A stretch of 64,000 nt of DNA from Clostridia bacterium (GTDB taxonomy: Bacteria > Bacillota > Clostridia > Oscillospirales > Acutalibacteraceae), in assembly GCA_029226955.1 (NCBI GenBank), contig JAQXZA010000034.1, positions 1 to 64,000 of the forward strand, read 5' to 3'. Position numbers and translations under genes: made by a program. The notes beneath the pieces are model-generated. The model searched no databases and was not told the DNA's origin. It saw nothing but the letters and a program-made list of their open reading frames with translations. Positions 10,043 to 19,901 of this stretch are shown here, piece after piece; the first letter of the stretch is position 1, and each line of letters opens with the position of its first letter.

Positions 10043-12481
10043 TTATGCTGCCGCAGAAGTTTCTGCGGCACTTTCCTGAGTGATGACACTTTCCGATTCT
10101 TCTGAACCCGGTTCGTCCTCAGCCGACGGTTCAGGAATTTCCGTTTCGGAACTTTCCTGTTCTGACGGTATATCTGTAACTTCCGTGATTTCCTCACTTT
10201 CGGTACTTTCGGTACTTATTTCGGAACTTGTATCGTCAGATACATAGGACTCGTCGCTGCTTTCGGTATTTTCGGAATTTTCGCTGCTTTCATCGGAATT
10301 GCTGTTATCAGTATTATTATTGTTTGACGGCTTATTATAAGTTGGTTTGAAATAAGTCGGCATATTGTCGCTTGTGTAATATCCTGTGCCTATGTTTTCA
10401 CCGACAGGGTTGTTTGTAAGCAGACCTGATGATTTGTAGAAATTGTGCTGTTCAACATCAGGTGAGAGGGTAAAGGATTTGCTCTCCTTGTTTTTCAGCC
10501 ATTCCTTCATAATGTCACGCCACAAATAACCACATTTGCTTTGTTCGTCTATTGCGATAGGTGAACTTGTAGAGTGACCTGTCCATATTCCCGCAACAGC
10601 GTATGGGGAAGCACCTACAAACCAGTTGTCGCACGAACTATCGGTTGTACCTGTCTTGCCGATAATATCCCAGCCGTCTATCTTTGCACGGTAGCCGAGA
10701 GCCTCACCGCCGGAATTTACGACATCATAAAGAAGTCTGTTCATAATCGTTGCTGTTTCGCTTGAAATAACCTGATCAGGTTTGCCTCTGTCCCTGTTGT
10801 CAAGAATTACGTTTCCGTCGTTGTCGGTTACGTAATAATAAGTGTAGGGTTCATAGTAATATCCGCCATTACAGAACATCTGATATGAGGCTGTCATTTC
10901 CTGTACGGTAGCACCGCCATAGAAACCGCCGATTGAAAGACCTGAAAGATTTTTCTTGTCCTGTTCGGGATCAAGATTTTTGAAGTTGAGTTTTTCTGTC
11001 AGAAATTCGTAACTTCTGTCAAGTCCGACCATTTTAAGAACATTAACGGTTGCGGCATTTGACGAGATGTTCAACGCTCTTGTTACCGTGATATTGCCGT
11101 AATACTGTTCATACCAGTTATGAGGACCTGAAACAATATTTCCGTCAACATAACCCCAGTCTGATGTAGGAGTATCCGAAACCATTGACGAATAGTTTAA
11201 CTTTTTGTCTTCGATTGCAAGAACATAGGAAGAAACAGGTTTGATTGTTGAACCCGGCTGTAAAACTGACTGAGTTGCATTATCCCACAAAAGCCGTCCG
11301 TCCTTTTCCTGTCTGCCGCCGACAGTTGCAAGAATACGTCCTTCCAGATCCATCATCATATAACCGACCTGAATGGTTTTGTCAGTAGGTGTTTCCCATT
11401 CTCTGACCTTTTTCTCGGCAATTTCCTGTGCGTTTTTGTCCATTGCACAGTAGATTTTAAGACCTTCCTTATATATCTTGTCTTCCGCATAATCAATACC
11501 GATATTGAGTTCCTTTTCAAGTCCGTGAACAACATCACGGAAAAGTCTGTCAATATACCAGTTCCATTCGCTCTGATCGTCGTCGTCCTCTTCCATAACA
11601 AATCCGATGAATTTCATATTTGCGGATTCTTTCATAGCCTCGTCATACTGTTCCTTGCTGATTTTTTCCTGATCATACATTGCCTGAATAACAGTTTCAC
11701 GGCGTTCCTTGTTGTTTTCAGGATAAACCAACGGATCGTATGCGGCAGGGTTTTGCGTTATTCCGGCAATAGCCGCACATTCAGCGATTGTGCAGTCCTG
11801 AATATCCTTGTTGAAATAAAGGTTTGCCGCCGACTGAACACCACGACATCCGCTACCGAAATTGACTATATTAAGATAAGCCTCTATTATTTCGTCTTTT
11901 GTATATTCCTTTTCAAGTTTCAATGCTCTGAAAATTTCACGCAATTTTCTTGTTATGCTTACCTCATTGTCGTCTGTGATATTTTTGATAAGCTGCTGAG
12001 TTATGGTAGAACCGCCATATTCCGCCTTACCGCTGACAAGACTGAGTACAGCACCTGTTGTTCTGTACCAGTCAACACCGCTGTGATCCCAGAAACGCTT
12101 GTCCTCAATAGCAACCTGAGCGTCAATCATTATCTTTGGAATATCCTGATAATCGACCCATACTCTGTTTTCGGAGGAATAAAGCTGCTGATATTCTTCC
12201 CATTCGTCTTTATCGTTCTGAACATATATAAAACTTGTCAGATTAAGTTTTGTTTTGTGCAGGTCAATATTAAGCGGTTCGTTTGATATGTCGATAATAT
12301 AGAATATCAATGAAACACCGATAACAATGCCCGTTATAATTATAACCATAAGTCCCGTCAAAAGAAATTTTCCTATTATGGAAAATATTCTTTTTGCGAC
12401 TGATGAAGCGGACACAGAGCCTGAGGCACCGTTTTCATCAGTGTATTTGCTTATATCGGTTTTTCTCATATATTTTAACAA
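10043..12481 (-). CDS. class A penicillin-binding protein (transglycosylase/transpeptidase) with acidic Ser/Glu-rich C-terminal tail
   Basis: GGSTITQQLIKN glycosyltransferase motif; transpeptidase GSTIKP, SSN and KTGTT motifs. Confidence 0.95.
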   Translation of the reverse strand: MLKYMRKTDISKYTDENGASGSVSASSVAKRIFSIIGKFLLTGLMVIIITGIVIGVSLIFYIIDISNEPLNIDLHKTKLNLTSFIYVQNDKDEWEEYQQLYSSENRVWVDYQDIPKIMIDAQVAIEDKRFWDHSGVDWYRTTGAVLSLVSGKAEYGGSTITQQLIKNITDDNEVSITRKLREIFRALKLEKEYTKDEIIEAYLNIVNFGSGCRGVQSAANLYFNKDIQDCTIAECAAIAGITQNPAAYDPLVYPENNKERRETVIQAMYDQEKISKEQYDEAMKESANMKFIGFVMEEDDDDQSEWNWYIDRLFRDVVHGLEKELNIGIDYAEDKIYKEGLKIYCAMDKNAQEIAEKKVREWETPTDKTIQVGYMMMDLEGRILATVGGRQEKDGRLLWDNATQSVLQPGSTIKPVSSYVLAIEDKKLNYSSMVSDTPTSDWGYVDGNIVSGPHNWYEQYYGNITVTRALNISSNAATVNVLKMVGLDRSYEFLTEKLNFKNLDPEQDKKNLSGLSIGGFYGGATVQEMTASYQMFCNGGYYYEPYTYYYVTDNDGNVILDNRDRGKPDQVISSETATIMNRLLYDVVNSGGEALGYRAKIDGWDIIGKTGTTDSSCDNWFVGASPYAVAGIWTGHSTSSPIAIDEQSKCGYLWRDIMKEWLKNKESKSFTLSPDVEQHNFYKSSGLLTNNPVGENIGTGYYTSDNMPTYFKPTYNKPSNNNNTDNSNSDESSENSENTESSDESYVSDDTSSEISTESTESEEITEVTDIPSEQESSETEIPEPSAEDEPGSEESESVITQESAAETSAAA

Positions 12482-12762
12482 CCTCCCGGAATAAAACGGA
12501 GCAATGCCCCGATGTTAAGTTTGTGAATCATTGCTGAACGTCAGAGAATAAAGGACGATATACGAGTTATTGAGAAAAAGCTTATATATTAAGTTTTTAT
12601 AGATTATCTATGTTATTATACCATAAAATTAAAAAAATGGAACAAAATTTTAAAAAATTGAAATTTTGATGTTCAATATCTATATTTTGTTGAAAAAATT
12701 ATTATTTATTATGAATAATTGCGTAATTATTTCCAAAAAATACAGACAGAGGTGGTGTTAAA

Positions 12763-13113
12763 ATGAAAAAATTAGTAACTGTTACGGGGTGTTTTTTGTT
12801 TATGTGCATAATCATAACATCAGTAATTCTTCCGTCAATGCCGAAAACTATGGCAAAAGATAACATAGACGCTGACGCACAGTCGGTCGTACAGAATGAA
12901 AGTGAAGTTTCAGAAGATGACAGCGAAAGCTATATAATATCGGAATATGAGGGTAAAATTGCCGTGTTCAGAAAATCATCATCAGAACCGCTGTTTGTAA
13001 GTGATGTTTATATCAGCAGTCTTCCTCAGACAGATATGGAAATGCTGAAAAAGGGGATAGAAGTCAGAACAAAAAAAGAACTTAACAGACTTATTGAAGA
13101 CTATTGCAGTTAA
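12763..13113 (+). CDS. membrane-anchored small protein with BofC C-terminal-like domain
   Basis: N-terminal TM then YIISEYEGKIAVFRKSSSEPLFVSDVYISSLPQTDMEMLKKGIEV. Confidence 0.65.
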   Translation: MKKLVTVTGCFLFMCIIITSVILPSMPKTMAKDNIDADAQSVVQNESEVSEDDSESYIISEYEGKIAVFRKSSSEPLFVSDVYISSLPQTDMEMLKKGIEVRTKKELNRLIEDYCS

Positions 13114-13534
13114 ATTTTTATATTGTGATAAAAAAAGAATATTTTTAAGGTGATTCGTTTATATAGGATAATTTTTTATTTTATGAAAGAATTTTATATT
13201 CACGGTTTTACAAAATAATCCCAAAATATTTGGAAAGTAATAATATATAATGGTAAAAATTTCACCGTTTTCAGATTATCCGAGAGAAAATATAATATTA
13301 TTTATGTGATATATGATAGAAAATTATTTTTTTAGAAATCAAAATTGAATTTTTCTCCGTTTTATTTTATAAAATATCAACAAAAAACGACATAAAAATA
13401 GTTAAAATAACGATTTTATTCATAATATTGTGAACTTTTTGTGAAATTTTTTAAAAGTGCGTGACTAAATGAAAAATATGTTATATAATATAGATACAAG
13501 ATTATTTTATATAAAAAAACGGAGGCATAAAATT

Positions 13535-13936
13535 ATGTACAGTATGATTTCTTATTGGTTGAAGTATTACAGACACGAGTGTGGACTCACTCAGCAGCAG
13601 GTAGCTGACCGTTTGAAGATTGAGCGTTCAACCTACACCTACTACGAAACAGGTAAGACAAAGCCAGACATCAACACTCTTATCAAGATTGCTAAGGTTT
13701 TCAACATCAACTACACACAACTTCTTGAAGGCGTTGAGGACGAGCTTGAAGCTGCTGTTGCTGACATTCATTCAGGTGCTGCTGACGAGGACGAGGGACT
13801 CAAATATCGTACACACGCAACAACAAAGTACGAAGTAGAACTCCTTTTCGTTGTTCGTAACCTTACACCAAAGCAGAGAAAAGAAGTTATGAACCTTGCT
13901 AAAAAGCTTGTAAACGAATCAGAGGCAAACAAGTAA
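13535..13936 (+). CDS. XRE-family HTH transcriptional regulator
   Basis: LTQQQVADRLKIERSTYTYYETGKTKPDINTLIKIAKVF; GGAGG RBS at 13521; ATG at 13535. Confidence 0.9.
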   Translation: MYSMISYWLKYYRHECGLTQQQVADRLKIERSTYTYYETGKTKPDINTLIKIAKVFNINYTQLLEGVEDELEAAVADIHSGAADEDEGLKYRTHATTKYEVELLFVVRNLTPKQRKEVMNLAKKLVNESEANK

Positions 13937-13969
13937 TTTACGCTTAAAACTTAACAGCAAAAAAGAGGA

Positions 13970-14012
13970 CATACAGGGAAATCGTTTTGTGCGGTTTCTC
14001 TGTTTTTTTAAT
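13970..14012 (+). terminator. Rho-independent terminator after the XRE gene
   Basis: acagggaaatcg-ttttgtg-cggtttctctgt followed by T7. Confidence 0.7.
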
Positions 14013-14104
14013 ACTTGTATTGTATTGCTTATGTGAGTATATTATAATGTATATAAAGTGATTGTGTAAAGCATTTAATATACAGATAAAGAGGTACAAG
14101 CAAT

Positions 14105-14983
14105 ATGAAAGCAATATTATTTCCGTCAGATTATTTTAACATAAATAAAGCAGATACAAATTACAGCGGAGAATATGAGGCTGTAAAAGAAAATAATTCT
14201 TTTGATGTTTTTCTGTTTTCTTATGATGATTTTATTCAGGACGGCAAAATCAGATTAAACAAAAAATCAGAACAGCCTGTGTCAGCAATATACAGGGGTT
14301 GGATGATGAAACCAAATGTATATGCCGATTTTTATTATAAACTTCAAAGCAAAAATATATACCTTATTACTAAGCCTGAGGAATACGAAAAAATGCACTC
14401 GTTTCCGAATATATATCCTGAACTGAAAGACGATACAGCGAAAATGATAGTTTATGATAATCCTGATGAAATAGATTATTCAGAGATAAAAAAGCATTTC
14501 AGCAGATTTATGATAAAGGATTATGTCAAATCAGTAAAAGGCACGGATTTTCCGAAATGTATCAGTACAGATATCAGTGAAGATACATTCAGACAGCTTA
14601 TAGCCAAATTTCTTGAATATAGGGGCAGTTTATATACGGGAGGAATTTGTATAAAAGAATTTCTTGACCTTAAAAAGTACGGTGATAAAACCAACGAATA
14701 CAGGGTATTTTATATGAATAACAATGTTGCAACAGTCAGCAGAAATTCTGGACAGCCTGTTTATGCACCTGAACCGCCGAAAAATCTTATTGAAAAATAC
14801 AAATGTCTTTCAAGTCCGTTTTATACAGTTGACTATGCTCAACTAAAAGATGACAGTTGGAAGATTATTGAGGCGGGTGACGGTCAGGTTTCGGGACTTT
14901 CGGATTTTCAGGATACCCGTGCTTTTTACAGACTGTTGAATATATTGTTTGATGAAAATGAACAGGAGGATATTTATGGATAA
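14105..14983 (+). CDS. ATP-grasp domain-containing protein
   Basis: FMIKDYVKSVKGTDFP ... GGICIKEFLDLKKYG ... NEYRVFYMNN ... YTVDYAQLKDDSWKIIEAGDGQVSGL, matching small ATP-grasp proteins. Confidence 0.75.
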   Translation: MKAILFPSDYFNINKADTNYSGEYEAVKENNSFDVFLFSYDDFIQDGKIRLNKKSEQPVSAIYRGWMMKPNVYADFYYKLQSKNIYLITKPEEYEKMHSFPNIYPELKDDTAKMIVYDNPDEIDYSEIKKHFSRFMIKDYVKSVKGTDFPKCISTDISEDTFRQLIAKFLEYRGSLYTGGICIKEFLDLKKYGDKTNEYRVFYMNNNVATVSRNSGQPVYAPEPPKNLIEKYKCLSSPFYTVDYAQLKDDSWKIIEAGDGQVSGLSDFQDTRAFYRLLNILFDENEQEDIYG

Positions 14984-15494
14984 TCAAAAAGCCAAAAAAA
15001 TTATCAGACCAAATTGCCCTTATTGTTTATCGGATAATGTAGCCTGGATATTATGGGGCAGACCTTCTTAGAATGATGAACTTGAAAAGAAAGTGCAACA
15101 TAGGGAATATGTACTTGGTGGTTGTTTTATTTCAAAAGAGAGCGAAAGATGGGAATGTAATGATTGCGGAAAACGCTTTGGAAAAATTATTTATCCGAAT
15201 CCGGTAACAAGAAGTACAAAAATTTATAAGGTTGCAGCACAGGCAGTATTCAATGAAAAAAGTATAAGCCAAAGTAAAATTTGCGGTTGCTATTATTGCA
15301 GAAAATTATTCAGTCCGTCCGAAATAAAAGACTGGATTTCTGATATTGGTGACGAAAAGACCGCATTGTGTCCTAATTGCAGTATGGATAATGTTATAGG
15401 TGACGGAAGTGGCTTTTCTGTAACTGAGGATTTGCTTGATGAAATGTACAATTATTTTTATAGCACAGAGAATAAGAACACAAAAAAACAATAG
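14976..15494 (+). pseudogene. two-domain zinc-ribbon cytoplasmic protein interrupted by an in-frame TAG at 15069-15071
   Basis: MDNQKAKKIIRPNCPYCLSDNVAWILWGRPS-TAG-NDELEKKVQHREYVLGGCFISKESERWECNDCGKRFGKI... same frame on both sides; two CxxC pairs of one zinc ribbon split by the stop; downstream domain CGCYYCRKLFSPSEIKDWI...TALCPNC. Confidence 0.7.
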
Positions 15495-15708
15495 AAAACA
15501 AAAAAATATTTTATTATATAAAAATTTTTGTCAAAATATCTTCGTTTTGTTCACAATGTATTGACAAAAACAGAATAAAGTTATAAAATATTTCTAACGC
15601 CATTGTTATATATTGGTATATTATTGTACAGAATTTTAATGACGTGTTAATATGTTCCTGTGTATAAAAATAAGGCGTGTAATTAATTTTTGGAGTGAAG
15701 AAAAAACT

Positions 15709-18426
15709 ATGAAAACCTTTGGTCTGACTGATGAGCAAGTAAGGCTCTCAAAAGAAAAGCACGGCGACAACCGTCTGACCGAGCAAAAGCGGGAGTCATT
15801 CTGGCAAAAGCTGCTTGGCAATTTCGGAGATCCTATGATTAAGATTCTCTGTGTTGCACTTTTGCTGAATGTCATATTTATGTGCTTGCACTATTTTGCC
15901 GGTATAGGCGATACCGAATGGTATGAAACAGTAGGTATTGCGGCGGCGGTAATCATCGCAACATTCGTTTCCACTTATTCCGAATATAATAATGAAAACG
16001 CTTTCCAAAAATTACAGGAGGAAGCCTCGCTCATTAAATGTAAGATTTACCGTAACGGTGAAATTACAGAGGTTTCAATCAATGATATAGTTGTAGGCGA
16101 CTGTATTCTTCTTCAAAGCGGTGACAAGATTCCGGCTGACGGTATTATCGTTGACGGAACTGTTTCCGTTGACCAGTCGGTGCTTAACGGCGAAAGCAAA
16201 GAGGCAAAAAAAGTTGCCGTTCCCGAAAATTATGTCGATAAAGACGAGGCAATGGACTTTCTCAATGAATATAAGGTATTCAGAGGTGCTGTTGTATGTT
16301 CGGGCAACGCTGTAATGGAAGTTACAACAGTCGGCGACAAGTCGGTTTACGGACAGATTGCAAGCGAACTTCAAATTAACGACGACAGAGAGTCACCGTT
16401 ACAGGTAAAACTTGCAAAACTTGCAAAGGGTATCAGTAAATTCGGTTATATTGGCGGTATCGCAATAGCTGTTGCATATCTTGTACAGGCAATGCTGATA
16501 AACGGCGGTGCTGGCCCGGCTGCATATTTCGCACAGACTGACCTTATTCTTAACATATTCAAAGACCTTGTACAAGCCGTAATGTTTGCGGTAGTAATTA
16601 TCGTTATGGCTGTTCCTGAGGGACTTCCGCTTATGGTCGCAATAGTTTCCTCAATCAATATGAAGAAAATGCTCAAAGACAACGTTCTTGTACGTAAGAT
16701 AAACGGTCTTGAAACAGCCGGAAGTCTTAACATTCTTTTCAGTGATAAGACAGGTACAATCACAAAGGGCAAACTTGAAGCAGTAGTATTCCTTGACGGT
16801 GAAGGCACTGAGGCTAAAACTCACGCAGACATCAAGGGCAAGGCAAAGGATATGCTTTCTCTTGCACTCAAACACAACACAAACGCAATAGTTACAGGCA
16901 CAGGCGACAAGATGAAAGTTGTCGGCGGTAACCCGACAGAAAGAGCTGTTCTTGCTTATGTTGCAGATTCTGAGGATAAATTTGATGTAACACCTGTTGC
17001 GTCTGTTCCGTTTAACAGCACAAACAAATACAGTGCAACAAGCGTAAAGGGCAGTCATAATATGACTCTCATAAAAGGTGCTCCTGAAAAAATTCTTCAA
17101 AAATGTAAATATTATTATGACCAGAACGGCAATAAGGCAAAGTTTGACGGAAAGGTTCTCAATCAGAAAATTGACGAGCTTGCAAACAAGGCAATCCGTG
17201 TTCTTGCCGTTGCAACTGCTGACGAAATGCTTGAAGACGATAAACTCCCTGAGGGCGAATGGACTCTTATAGGTGTTATCGGTATTCGTGACGAGGTTCG
17301 TCCTGAATCAATCACAGCTATAAAGGAAGTTCGTGGTGCTGGTGTTCAGGTTGTAATGATTACAGGCGACAGAAAAGAAACCGCTGTTGCAATCGCAAAG
17401 GACGCAGGACTTCTCACAGAAGACACAGACCTTGTGTTCACATCTGATGAGCTTGCAAAGATGAGCGACGACGAAATCAAGAAAGTTATTCCGAATATCC
17501 GTGTTGTTGCAAGAGCATTGCCGACAGACAAGAGCCGTCTTGTAAGACTTGCACAGGAACTCAACCTTGTTGTAGGTATGACGGGCGACGGTGTAAACGA
17601 CTCTCCGGCACTCAAAAAAGCCGACGTTGGTTTTGCAATGGGCGGCGGTACAGAAGTAGCAAAGGAAGCCAGCGACATAGTTATTCTTGATGATAACTTC
17701 AATTCTATCGATAAGGCTATTCTTTACGGACGTACAATCTTTAACAACATAAGAAAATTCATTGTATTCCAGCTTTCAATCAATATTTCAGCGGTACTTA
17801 TTTCGTTTGTAATGCCGCTGCTCGAACTCTCAAATCCGCTTTCAATCACACAGATTCTCTGGGTAAATCTTGTAATGGACACACTTGCAGCACTTGCACT
17901 CGGTGGAGAACCGGCACTCAAACGCTATATGCACGAAAAGCCGAAACGCCGTGACGAAAGCATTATCAGCAAGAAGATGAAATCCCAGCTTGCCGTTGGT
18001 ACAGTATGGACATTTATTCTTAGTTTCTTTATGCTTATTTCACAGCTCTGGACAGACAGTCCTATCTGGAACTTTATCAGAAATGACTTTGATGTCAAAG
18101 GTGGAGGACAGCATTATTATTACTTCCTTATGACAGCATATTTCTGTATGTTTATATTTATTGCAGTATTCAACTCACTGAACGTAAGAACCGACAGACT
18201 GAATGTATTTGAACATATCGGCGAAAATAAAGGCTATTTCAAGATTATGGGAGCGATTGTTGTTATACAGGTTGCACTCACATATATCGGAGGAGAAATA
18301 TTCTCCTGTCACGGTCTTAACCTGACTGAATGGGCAGTTGTTCTTCTTATGGCAGTTTCGATTATTCCTGTCGATATGATAAGAAAGGCAATAGTCAACG
18401 CAATCGAAAAAAAGAACGATAAATAA
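15709..18426 (+). CDS. calcium-translocating P-type ATPase (PMCA/SERCA-like)
   Basis: SDKTGTITKG phosphorylation motif, PEGLPLMVAIV in TM4, MTGDGVNDSPALKKADVGFAMG; ATG at 15709. Confidence 0.93.
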   Translation: MKTFGLTDEQVRLSKEKHGDNRLTEQKRESFWQKLLGNFGDPMIKILCVALLLNVIFMCLHYFAGIGDTEWYETVGIAAAVIIATFVSTYSEYNNENAFQKLQEEASLIKCKIYRNGEITEVSINDIVVGDCILLQSGDKIPADGIIVDGTVSVDQSVLNGESKEAKKVAVPENYVDKDEAMDFLNEYKVFRGAVVCSGNAVMEVTTVGDKSVYGQIASELQINDDRESPLQVKLAKLAKGISKFGYIGGIAIAVAYLVQAMLINGGAGPAAYFAQTDLILNIFKDLVQAVMFAVVIIVMAVPEGLPLMVAIVSSINMKKMLKDNVLVRKINGLETAGSLNILFSDKTGTITKGKLEAVVFLDGEGTEAKTHADIKGKAKDMLSLALKHNTNAIVTGTGDKMKVVGGNPTERAVLAYVADSEDKFDVTPVASVPFNSTNKYSATSVKGSHNMTLIKGAPEKILQKCKYYYDQNGNKAKFDGKVLNQKIDELANKAIRVLAVATADEMLEDDKLPEGEWTLIGVIGIRDEVRPESITAIKEVRGAGVQVVMITGDRKETAVAIAKDAGLLTEDTDLVFTSDELAKMSDDEIKKVIPNIRVVARALPTDKSRLVRLAQELNLVVGMTGDGVNDSPALKKADVGFAMGGGTEVAKEASDIVILDDNFNSIDKAILYGRTIFNNIRKFIVFQLSINISAVLISFVMPLLELSNPLSITQILWVNLVMDTLAALALGGEPALKRYMHEKPKRRDESIISKKMKSQLAVGTVWTFILSFFMLISQLWTDSPIWNFIRNDFDVKGGGQHYYYFLMTAYFCMFIFIAVFNSLNVRTDRLNVFEHIGENKGYFKIMGAIVVIQVALTYIGGEIFSCHGLNLTEWAVVLLMAVSIIPVDMIRKAIVNAIEKKNDK

Positions 18427-18486
18427 AATTCCTGACTGAAAGTTAATATTACGGCTGGCGGAGTCAATCCGTCAGCCCTGATATTA

Positions 18487-18560
18487 CTTCATAATTCATA
18501 GTTGATAATGTAGATTTATACATTATGAATTATGCATTATGAATTGAATTTTGCATTATC
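18487..18560. repeat. ATTCATA/GAATTAT-type heptamer arrays in inverted orientation
   Basis: cataattcatagttgataatg...cattatgaattatgcattatgaatt. Confidence 0.6.
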
Positions 18561-18585
18561 AGACATTCGGAGGTGTTTTTTTAAA

Positions 18586-19182
18586 ATGTCAGTAAATCTT
18601 CAAAAAGGTCAGAAAGTTGACCTCACAAAAGGAAACAGTTCGCTTAAATGGATTCGTATAGGTCTTGGCTGGGACGAGGCACAAAAGCAAAGTCCACTTC
18701 TTCAGAAACACGAGGAATACGATTTTGACTGTGACGCAAGTGCGTTTCTTCTTGACCAGAGCGGCACAATCTCCAAAAAGGAAGACATAGTTTACTTTGG
18801 CAATCTCAGACATATAAGTGGTTGTGTTTCACATCAGGGCGATAATCTCACAGGCGGCGGCGACGGCGACGACGAACAAATTCTTGTAAATCTGCGTGAT
18901 ATGCCCGAAAAATATCAGAAAATCGTCTTTGTTGTAAATATCTATAAGGCAAAGGAAAGAAATCAGCATTTCGGTATGATTGAAAATGCGTTTATCCGCC
19001 TTGTTGACGCTGAAACAAACAAAGAACTCTGTATCTATAATCTTTCAGAAAATTATGACGGAATGACCGCAATGGTATTCGGTGAAGTTTACCGCAGAAA
19101 CGGCGAATGGAAATTCAACGCAATAGGTCAGCCTACAAAAGATAACACTATAACAGAACTTGCACACAGATTTGGCTTTTAA
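18586..19182 (+). CDS. TerD family protein (paralog 1)
   Basis: VNLQKGQKVDLTK, GLGWDE, FDCDASAFLL, HQGDNLTGGGDGDDEQI. Confidence 0.93.
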   Translation: MSVNLQKGQKVDLTKGNSSLKWIRIGLGWDEAQKQSPLLQKHEEYDFDCDASAFLLDQSGTISKKEDIVYFGNLRHISGCVSHQGDNLTGGGDGDDEQILVNLRDMPEKYQKIVFVVNIYKAKERNQHFGMIENAFIRLVDAETNKELCIYNLSENYDGMTAMVFGEVYRRNGEWKFNAIGQPTKDNTITELAHRFGF

Positions 19183-19229
19183 TTTCAAAATTAAAATAAA
19201 AACAATTTCAACACAGGGGGCATTTTAAA

Positions 19230-19814
19230 ATGGCAGTAAGCTTGACAAAAGGACAAAGAGTAGCAATTGACAATTCACTTAAACTCGGACTTATCGGACT
19301 CGGCTGGGATACAAACAAGTATGACGGCGGTTATGATTTTGACCTTGACGCATCAGTATTTCTTCTTGGTGCAAACGGCAAGGTTCGCCGTGATGAAGAC
19401 TTTGTATTCTACAACAATCTTGTAGGTGCAGACGGTGCTGTTGTACATCAGGGCGACAACCTTACAGGTAGCGGCAACGGCGACGATGAGGTTATTGTTA
19501 TTGACTTCACAAAAATTCCACAGGACGTTGAGAAAATTGCCGTTGCTGTTACAATTTTTGAGGCAGACCAGAGAAGACAGAATTTCGGACAGGTTTCAAA
19601 CGCTTATGTTCGTCTTGCAAGAATGAAAGATGAATTTGACCTTCAAGGCGAAACACTTCTTCAATTTGACCTTGAAGAAGAATTTTCAATCGAAACAAGC
19701 CTTGTAGTATGCGAAATTTACCGCAGAAACGGTGAATGGAAGTTCAACGCTGTTGCATCAGGCTTTAAGGGCGGACTTGAAGCACTTTGCCGTAACTATG
19801 GCGTAAATGTTTAA
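19230..19814 (+). CDS. TerD family protein (paralog 2)
   Basis: VSLTKGQRVAID, GLGWDTNKYDGGYDFDLDASVFLL, HQGDNLTGSGNGDDEVI. Confidence 0.95.
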   Translation: MAVSLTKGQRVAIDNSLKLGLIGLGWDTNKYDGGYDFDLDASVFLLGANGKVRRDEDFVFYNNLVGADGAVVHQGDNLTGSGNGDDEVIVIDFTKIPQDVEKIAVAVTIFEADQRRQNFGQVSNAYVRLARMKDEFDLQGETLLQFDLEEEFSIETSLVVCEIYRRNGEWKFNAVASGFKGGLEALCRNYGVNV

Positions 19815-19832
19815 TCCTTAAAAATAACCAAA

Positions 19833-19878
19833 AAGAAATCGGGGATTTTAAGTTTCTTAAAATTCCCGATTTTATATT
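19833..19878. terminator. hairpin terminator
   Basis: aatcggggattttaag-tttc-ttaaaattcccgatttTatattttt. Confidence 0.75.
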
Positions 19879-19901
19879 TTTGTAAATAAAGCTGTACACT
19901 G

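Noticed and set aside
9999-10197. N-terminal extension of the homoserine dehydrogenase ORF
   Set aside because: The extra residues (MRKSRKLQIYRQNRKVPKR...) overlap the PBP 3' end out of frame; the normal start MVQVAVMGYGVVGSG lies at 9999.
11525-12286. 253-aa plus-strand ORF
   Set aside because: Entirely antisense to the well-supported PBP gene; no recognisable domain or RBS.
18451-18478. ggctggcggagtcaatccgtcagcc hairpin after the Ca2+ ATPase as a strong terminator
   Set aside because: Stem is plausible but no downstream T tract; not listed as a terminator.
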